Part shown: positions 57,216 to 64,000 of the stretch, piece by piece
How the letters are laid out: every line of letters begins with the position of its first letter
How positions within the stretch are numbered: position 1 is the stretch's first letter
NCBI GenBank assembly: GCA_027627225.1
Contig: CM051029.1
Span: 13,874,523 to 13,938,522, forward strand
Reading direction: 5' to 3'
Source of the DNA: Congeria kusceri
Taxonomy: Eukaryota > Mollusca > Bivalvia > Myida > Dreissenidae
Length of the DNA stretch: 64,000 bases
Program-made: the position numbers and the translations under genes
The notes under the pieces: generated by a model
Seen by the model: only the letters and a program-made list of their open reading frames with translations
The model's database searches: none
What the model was told of the DNA's origin: nothing

Positions 57216-57231
57216 TTAGTGAAACGCACTC
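57216..57231 (-). repeat. right terminal inverted repeat of the Harbinger element
   Basis: TTAGTGAAACGCACTC, the complement of the left end with one mismatch, followed by TTG and then family C sequence. Confidence 0.9.
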
Positions 57232-57990
57232 TTGTTTCTTATGACCATTCCCTATCCACCCATTGCACCCAACCTTACTTTGACCTTGACCTTAACCTAA
57301 TTTGGACTTATAGTAATTCAAAATTTCCATTTCTTGGTTAACTAGATTTTACCGTTTCGTCTAGCACCAACACCGCTTACTACAACACTTTGATACTTAC
57401 ACAGCTGTTGATTATGACCATTCCCTATCTACCCATATCACCCAACCTTACTTTGACCTTGACCTTGACCTTATCTGGACTTATAATAATTCAAAAGTGC
57501 CATTTCTTAGTTAACTAAATTTAACCGTTTCGTCTTGCACCAACACCGCTTACTACAACACACAATAATTACACAGTTGTTACTTTTGACCGTTCCCAAT
57601 CCACCCATATTACCAAACCTTACTTTGACCTTGACCTTGACCTTTTTTGAACTTAGAATAATTCAAATGGGCCGTTTCTTGGTTAACTAGATTTTACCAT
57701 TTCTAGCAACAACACCTCTTGCTACAACACGTGGATACTTACACAGTTATTTATTATGACCATCCCCAATTCACCCATATCACCCGACTTTACTTTCACC
57801 TTCACTTAGAATATATTTGGACTTCTAATCATTTAAAAGTGCCATTTCTTGGTTAACTAGATTATACTGTTTCGTCTACAATCAACACCGCTTGCTTCAA
57901 CACTTGTGTACTTACACAGTTTATTATGACCGTTCCCAGTCCACCCATATAATCAATCTCACTTTGACCTTGACCTTGACCCAAGACCAA
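57232..57990 (+). repeat. repeat family C array, unit about 173 bp (about four copies)
   Basis: Units contain 'tatgaccattccctatccac', TGACCTTGACCTTGACC, 'gattttaccgtttcgtctag' and 'accgcttactacaacac'. Starts are near 57242, 57416, 57588, 57757 and 57928. It continues the fragment at 50265-50401 and is inverted relative to 36160-36720. Confidence 0.9.
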
Positions 57991-59249
57991 CCGGGAGCAT
58001 GTGTGCTTATCAAACCAAGACTTTGTTTCTATGTAGAAGTCTAAAATAAAATTTGACCTAAATTTCTGGCTATAATTGTGCAGCAGGAAAATTGAATGCC
58101 AATTTAATTGGGCAAATTTTCTAATGTTAGGGAATGCAAACATAAAACAATGGTTTCATGTATATCAACAACTGTTGCATACTTTTGGGGATTACAAATT
58201 ACATAATATTTTACATAACATAACTTGTTAAAAAAAAGTTATTAACAATTATCCTGTTTCTACCTGCAACAGTAACATAATAAAGGAGAGACGGATAGGT
58301 TTTACTGTCTCCAGTTAACAGGAAGTTGCAAGGTTTATCCAGTGGGTAGTGTATATGCTCGCCGAATAGCAACATTGTCCAGAATGACGTGGCATACAAT
58401 GAAATAACGTGTACTCACCTTAGTTTTTTCATCGATAGAAATGTCGTGTTGTCTCGTTTTACAGAGATCCTAGCTTCCATAGATTTGTTATTCTGCACAT
58501 GTATTGCATAATCGATAAACATTTTCTTCCTACCGTTTCATTTCAAAACACTTCATGATAGCGGGCTCTTCTTTTAGAACAGACTTTCTTCAATCTAACA
58601 CAAAGATTAAATGTATTCATGAAAGAAATACCCCTTTATATACATTTTTGTTGAAATGCTATGAACACTAAACTGAAAAAAGAGTAGATCTACATCTATA
58701 AATTACTAACATTTTTAATTTGGCCACGATGTTCTCCACCCAAAATCCCAGTACATTCTAAAAAATTGGAATTCAAATTGGATTAATCTGACCGGTTCAA
58801 TTCCAGGCAAATATTGAATACACTTATTGATGTAAATATTCTTACCATTATTCATCCAAAACACAAAAACACTATTTTATTCCGATCACTTTTATTTTAA
58901 ATTCCAACACACTCGCGTCTTGGTTTGTACACAATGTAAACTTCAAACTCAACCAAATGACGTAGGCGTGACGCAGTGCAACTTTTCAAAAATCGATATA
59001 TAGTGGCTACTGTGTACTAATTCTTGTTCGTGAATATTATGAGCGTCATCAAATAAGATTATTTTATAAACTTTAGAATTATTACCGGCAAAAATCGGAG
59101 AACTATATTTTGGAGATGTAGGCATAAATGCTAACGAGTTATAAGGGTTGAAGCTCGTCATAAAAAATAATAATTATAAGCTGAACCTTTAAGTAAACTA
59201 CTTTTAAAATGCAATTGAGTAGAAAGCAGGATAAATATTATACGTGGTA
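57991..59249. other. non-coding stretch
   Basis: A fragment at about 58050-58140 resembles 27058-27130 (repeat family A flank). Otherwise nothing recognisable. Confidence 0.5.
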
Positions 59250-59365
59250 GGTGCCGGGAAGGAGACAGTTTATCCGGTTCGGCCCGAAAAGAAAATAGGG
59301 CTCTCTAAATCTCGCCCTATTTCAGTTTCAAGCCTCACCGGATAAACATTCTCCATTCCGGCACC
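59250..59365. repeat. palindromic element (hairpin), 116 bp
   Basis: Outer arms 59250-59278 and 59337-59365 match over 29 bp with four mismatches (GGTGCCGG..TTTATCCGGT). An inner stem around AAATAGGGC / GCCCTATTT continues the fold. The centre resembles the hairpin at 24504-24620 (GTGAGGCTT..GGCGAG in the complement). Confidence 0.8.
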
Positions 59366-59379
59366 AATCATGTACACGT

Positions 59380-60480
59380 ATTCTCTATATCTTTGACATA
59401 CACTCTAGAAACTGAAATTAATTATGAACACTTTTACTTATTGTATGTTATGATCAGAATGTTTTATTCATTCACATAATGAAATAACTATTTAGTTTAG
59501 CCTACATGTGCCGTACGCTCTATAAATAGCAATTACAATGCTACCATTCACAGGGACCCAAGTCGGCTACAACGTGCCTGTTGAGCTCGTGTCACGTCTG
59601 CCTGTTAATAATGTTTAGGTTTTTTGTGACAAGCACACAGTATAAAGTGGTAAATTTCTGGTATTTTTTCTGATAAATAAGCAAACAAATAATTGCAAAT
59701 ATGATGGAGCTTATATTTCCTATTGCTTTATCATTGTCTAAAAATATTATTGTACGTTGTAACCGACTTGGGTCCCCGTGAATTAAATTCTCGAGAGCAC
59801 AACACACTGCAGAAAGAGAGTGAATCATTATAAAAAATGCACGTGGTAAAACTGTGTTAATCCACACGCGTACAGAGAATCACAAACCCATAAATTTCAA
59901 GAAATGAGGAATTTATATTTATAAACTGTGCATGTTAAGTTGTATTTGCATTGTGGTTGCGTTTATTTAAGACTTATTTATATATGCACCTTTCTATCAA
60001 ACTCCCCAATATATAACTTCATTCAATCTATACATATTACTATACGTAAACTGTGCTTAAAGAAGTCTCGTAATACGCCGAAATGTTATTCGTCATGTTG
60101 CTTTAACTTCATTTGCGTAGCATGAATACAGTATTTGCAATACTAATGATACATATAGTATATTATTTTACATAACTATGTGCACTTGTCAGATATATGT
60201 TAATTTTCAGATATTATTAAGGATTGAGTTTAAATCAAATTAATTTGGGGCCGATACGTTTTCTTATGGTGTCCGAAAAATATAGTGTCCGAAAAGTATC
60301 CTTAGTAGGGACCAAACAATCTGGGGTCCGAGAAGTCACGTAACCGATCAAGATGATCGGTTACGTGACTTCTCGGACCCCAGATGGTCATCTTGTATTA
60401 CATTTATGGCAAAACATGACATCTCAATATTAATTTCAACGCCGATTGTCTTTTTTAAAGTCATTTCTTGTTTTTGTTTA
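59380..60480 (+). repeat. dispersed repeat family A, copy 3, with MITE core
   Basis: Collinear with 27.1-28.06 kb. The MITE core at 59546-59783 has 31-35 bp inverted ends (ATTCACAGGGACCCAAG.. / ..CTTGGGTCCCCGTGAAT) with few mismatches. The downstream module 'ggggccgatacgttttctta' starts near 60247. A perfect palindrome interrupts the 'ctggggtccgag' module at 60319-60385. Confidence 0.8.
60319..60385. repeat. perfect inverted repeat, 32-bp arms, 3-bp loop
   Basis: From ATCTGGGGTCCGAGAAG.. the 32-bp arm is repeated as its exact complement after the loop AGA. The other two family A copies have only the single arm here, so the second arm is an inverted duplication specific to this copy. Confidence 0.95.
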
Positions 60481-61440
60481 CTTAAACAAAGGTTCTCATC
60501 GAACCAATAGTTTGTATCACAATATTGTTCAACAAATTACGCATTAATTAAACATGAACACCTGAACAATACATGTACAAGTGGATGAATTTATTTAACA
60601 GATAAGTAGTATGTGCATCTATATACCAGAAACACGTGATGTAAATGACACTGACATTTGTTATCGTCTAATAATCAACTCGAACGATGTCCTCTGATAA
60701 CACAATTCACATTTCAATGAACAGGTTACGTGCTGGTATTTAATCGAATCACGTATGTGTTCCAATTAATCGGTTTTAACCAGAATTACGTACACCACAA
60801 TCAGTTAAAACCGAACGAAATGGGACCGGACTGATAGTTGGGTTTTCACAGTGTTTCCGGTTACCCAGGGATTCTTAAAATTCTATTATTTTCATAAATG
60901 TACATGCTATGCAATACATTTTAATGCGGTTATATTCGAAACACACGTTGATGTACTTTATTTAATGTTGTTAATATTTGTATAAGAATTAATATAGGAT
61001 AGTGGCTGCTAAGTGAAAATAAAATGTATAGTTAGTAAAAAATGGCATGCATATGTATCAACAGAGTTCTTTTCTATTACTTAGTATGTTCGAAATTGTA
61101 AAGCACATATACAAATAATGTAGACCTTAGCCAAATAAACGAATCTTCATAAACGGATTGAACATACATATGTTTTATAAACAACAATTAAATCAATAGG
61201 TCAATTTTGAATCGTTCGGTTAAATACGGTTTATTGATGCATATACTAAGAATATCAAAGTTCGTCAACACAACATCCGTTCTGTTTAGTCAGGGATACG
61301 CTTTTCAGTGGTTTAGACTGTTATCACTGTATGAAGATAAAAATATCAAGGGCGAAAAGTGTATCAGTAAATATTGAGCAATGGTTGTTCTAGTTTACAT
61401 GTATCTATAAATAACGTCAACAGTAACACAAATACAAATG
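60481..61440. other. non-coding stretch
   Basis: No gene or repeat recognised. Confidence 0.5.
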
Positions 61441-61450
61441 TATTAATTAA

Positions 61451-61620
61451 ACGCCTACTACTTCTACTTCTACTAGTACTACAACTGCTGCAGTAACTAC
61501 TACTACAGTAACTATTACTAGTACTACTACAGTAACTACTACTACAGTAACTACTGCTAGTACTACGCGTACTACTAATAATACTGATGTTGCTGCCACT
61601 GCTGCTGCTGCTGCTACATC
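61451..61620. repeat. imperfect trinucleotide microsatellite (ACT/CTG)
   Basis: ACT-rich trinucleotides, with ACAGTA interspersions and a (CTG)n run at about 61596-61614. Serine- and valine-rich ORFs over it are artefacts. Confidence 0.95.
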
Positions 61621-62320
61621 TACTATATTGACGAACTTCAATGTAGGTATGCAGCAGCAATATGTAATAAAAATATGTACTGTACATATGCATTACACCA
61701 GTTTAAACTATAGAACAACATTATTATCAATTAAATCACGGTTCATGTTGACCTGAATAACAGTGTTCACTGAATTCAAATTATAAGGGTCGTTTTCCAG
61801 GATTTTACAAAATAATTTCTAAAAAAAAGTAGAATGGTACGCCGGCGGAACAAATATTCATACATTTTTTTCTATTCGCTTACAATAATTTCATGGAAAT
61901 GTCCCTCTATGGTTGCTCATGCGGGGTCTCACAAGATAAAAGTTAAATTTAACATGTATTCAGAACTGTCAACTTTCGCTGCCGCGCCCGTTTCTATAAA
62001 AGCGGGTACTGTGTGTATTAGTAGCGTTTCTATAAAATTCGAAAACTTACGATTTTCTTATTTTTGCACGTTAACGTACGACGGAGACAAAATTATTACT
62101 CACGATGCTTAAAGTAATGATGTGTACGAAAACGACCTCAAAGAGTTTATGCAAAGTTAAACATTAAGGTACAGAAAATGGGGAAAGTGTTTACACATTT
62201 TGAGATGAAAATCTATTTTATAACAGGGCTTCTTTCTTTGTCCCTGTTCTTGCTTACATTTTGACGTCAGTATGTCGTATAACCAAATTTTACACACGTT
62301 TTTTTTTGTTTTTTTTTGTA
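61621..62320. other. non-coding stretch with an unidentified 92-codon frame
   Basis: The plus-strand frame 61834-62112 has a slightly hydrophobic N-terminus and otherwise balanced composition, but no domain I know and no flanking splice evidence. I do not call it a gene. Confidence 0.4.
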
Positions 62321-62324
62321 GAAA

Positions 62325-62418
62325 GCACAATGGTGCAGCTGGGCAAAGCGCTGTTTTCTGTCATTTCTTCTTATGTTTTTATGGCTCCCGAGTCGTGTGT
62401 TCGATACCCGCTTGGCGT
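62325..62418 (+). repeat. possible tRNA-derived SINE fragment
   Basis: TGGTGCAGCTGGG (A-box-like, 62331-62343) and TGTTCGATACC (B-box-like, 62399-62409) lie downstream of a T-rich tract. Their spacing (about 67 bp) is longer than in a tRNA, so an insertion or chance is possible. Confidence 0.3.
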
Positions 62419-64000
62419 TTAATTGTTTTCTGTGATGTTGTATCGAAAATTTCATGATGTGTTATATCGTTACATTGTTTATATGTCATTTAATCATTTA
62501 TACTGCAATAGGAAACCAAGTTTTCGTAGACATAGTATTTTAGCCTCTCATCTGATACGCGTGAGGATTGGAAAATAAGTACGTAGATAACATGTATATT
62601 CTTTTCTGCCTCATGTTTCGTTTCTATACGCGAGTTTCCTTCCGCTCAGTCTCAAATATCTCTCCAGAAACAAGATAACAAAGACTATACACGTATACAG
62701 ATGACACGGCCACAAGCAGAAACATTCACTGTCAAAGGAAAAACACGGATCGGTATTATGTTTGTTTTTATTTATAACTAGTGATTGTATTATATTACAT
62801 GAATTGCGTAGGTTACATTGTTGGTATTGTTGTATTTGTGTTGATTTTGATTGATGTACACAATGAAAATGACAAATAATACAACGTTCGCACCGTATAT
62901 ATCAATCATGCGTGTTTCTATACTTTTGCGATCTTTTTTTTTATTTGAACAATCTTACAACCGTGTAATTGTTTATAGAATGACGGTGTTCAAACTTTGC
63001 ATTGTGTCGTGTTTTTTTCTCCGTATTTGTAATGCCACTGGAATTTCAGTTTCATTCAATCGTTTCTCATACATGCATACACTGTACATGTGTCAATAGA
63101 TTAATACGTACAGTTTGTCTTTCGCGTTCTTAAAATTTCTTTTGTTACAACCTCATTAAAGTTCCTTGCTACTTGCGACTATCCTACTGATCTTATATAT
63201 ATATATGTGCAATCAGTAGAGCTAAATACAAACGTACATACGTGTTTTGATCTATTCAGTCGAACAGGAACATATGTTTTGTGAGGCCAGATTTGTGTCG
63301 TTTTTGTTAAGATTTAAATATTGGTTGACTGACATGTTTCACAGCATTTGTCAAGCCTGACAGAAAAGAACTATATACCACAAAACGGAACAACATACAT
63401 CTACTGGTAATGTCACGAGATGGAAACTAATGTGTCTAAACATATATATTCAGTAAGAATAGTAAGATTTTTAAAGCGTTTTTGTGAGAGGATCATATAT
63501 ATTCCGCTGGTGGAGACGTGTCTTTAGACGCGGTGTTCGAACATCTACATTTTTCTCTTCGTTTGATCATTTGTTTTTTGTTTTAGATGACGTGTTCACG
63601 TGTTTTTATTAATACATACGTGCTTTATAAATCGACTCGCAGGTCATAGTTCATTAATTAAATATACGTGCCTATTTTATATAAGATAATTTTACCAAGA
63701 TTTTATATTGCGGTTTTGATAAACTATCTATATTCAATACATGATTCAATACTTTTATACAAAACGTCAATATTTTACTTTGAATGTGTGTACTCAGTTG
63801 AAACATTATAGAAATCTGCTGGTTTAGTATTTATGGAAAATAGGCAAACTCCATATGGTCTGTCTTCATTTCTACATCCGGAAAAGTATATGCTGTTTTT
63901 TGGCAATTGTAACTGTGAGGGTACATTTCATAATTACGAATAACGAACTTTGTCTTTTGACCACTGTAATGTATTTTGTTCCTTGTTCTGTGTTATTTGC
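62419..64000. other. non-coding stretch
   Basis: No gene or repeat recognised apart from short TA runs (about 63197-63209). Confidence 0.5.

Larger units (their letters stand above)
50402..57231 (+). mobile_element. PIF/Harbinger DNA transposon, 6,830 bp, complete ends
   Basis: Terminal inverted repeats: GAGTGGGTTTCACTAA at 50402-50417 and its complement at 57216-57231, with one mismatch in 16 bp. Each end is flanked by TTG (50399-50401 and 57232-57234), a 3-bp target duplication as expected for PIF/Harbinger. Both subterminal regions are rich in TACGTACG and GCGTAAG words. Inside are a six-exon HARBI1-type transposase (plus) and a decayed Myb/SANT-like gene (minus), the two genes autonomous Harbingers carry. 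The insertion split a family C tandem repeat. Frame breaks in both genes argue that this copy is no longer autonomous. Confidence 0.92.

Noticed and set aside
61364..61693. Serine- and valine-rich ORFs on the minus strand
   Set aside because: They translate a trinucleotide microsatellite.
63505..63560. B-box-like GGTGTTCGAACATC suggesting a tRNA or SINE
   Set aside because: No matching A box at the right spacing and no cloverleaf.

Overview
The window looks like AT-rich, repeat-dense intergenic and intronic DNA of a metazoan, most likely a bivalve mollusc. There are no prokaryotic operons, and the few real coding segments are split by GT..AG introns. The mobile-element mix is typical of molluscs: PIF/Harbinger, Penelope-like, CR1-like LINE, BEL/Pao and Ty3-like integrase pieces. 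The paired hairpin repeat at 10.26-10.46 kb resembles one I associate with Dreissena and Mya genomes; that assignment is from memory and is inference.

Layout. 0-1.6 kb: minisatellite between inverted AT-rich ends. 1.6-3.1 and 5.3-6.7 kb: arrays of degenerate units carrying TGACCTTTGACC-type motifs. 8.9-10.5 kb: a dispersed repeat, a broken Penelope-like element ending in a GIY-YIG endonuclease, and the hairpin repeat. 10.5-20.9 kb: almost nothing recognisable apart from a possible secretory-signal exon on the minus strand near 16.2 kb. 21-29.1 kb: several plus-strand exons with immunoglobulin-domain features (phase-1 borders, Cys/Trp core motifs), partly broken, among repeats. 29.5-31.1 kb: two repeat families.

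31.1-34.3 kb is the most striking part. A GC-richer insert carries an integrase C-terminus fused to a complete PHD finger. It is followed 40 nt later by an intact 819-codon ORF whose C-terminal third is a TatD-type metal-dependent hydrolase with all expected metal ligands. I read this as the 3' part of a retroelement that acquired or co-opted a TatD nuclease.

36-44 kb: a 173-bp-unit array, a 5'-truncated CR1-like LINE with its 3' tail, a tRNA-like SINE head, and an ATATGG-rich minisatellite. 44.9-46.9 kb (minus): the 3' end of a host gene encoding an LRAT/NlpC-P60-like 'NCKHF' protein, with duplicated mini-exons inside a tandemly repeated intron. 47.5 kb: BEL/Pao remnant. 50.4-57.2 kb: a structurally complete 6.83-kb PIF/Harbinger transposon with terminal inverted repeats, a TTG target duplication, a six-exon HARBI1-type transposase and a decayed Myb/SANT-like partner. 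It is inserted in a 173-bp-unit array. 57.2-64 kb: rest of that array, palindromic elements, a third copy of a dispersed repeat family, a trinucleotide microsatellite and a possible SINE.

There is no gene network here beyond the internal organisation of the transposons. The only probable host genes are the Ig-domain exons and the NCKHF-domain gene.
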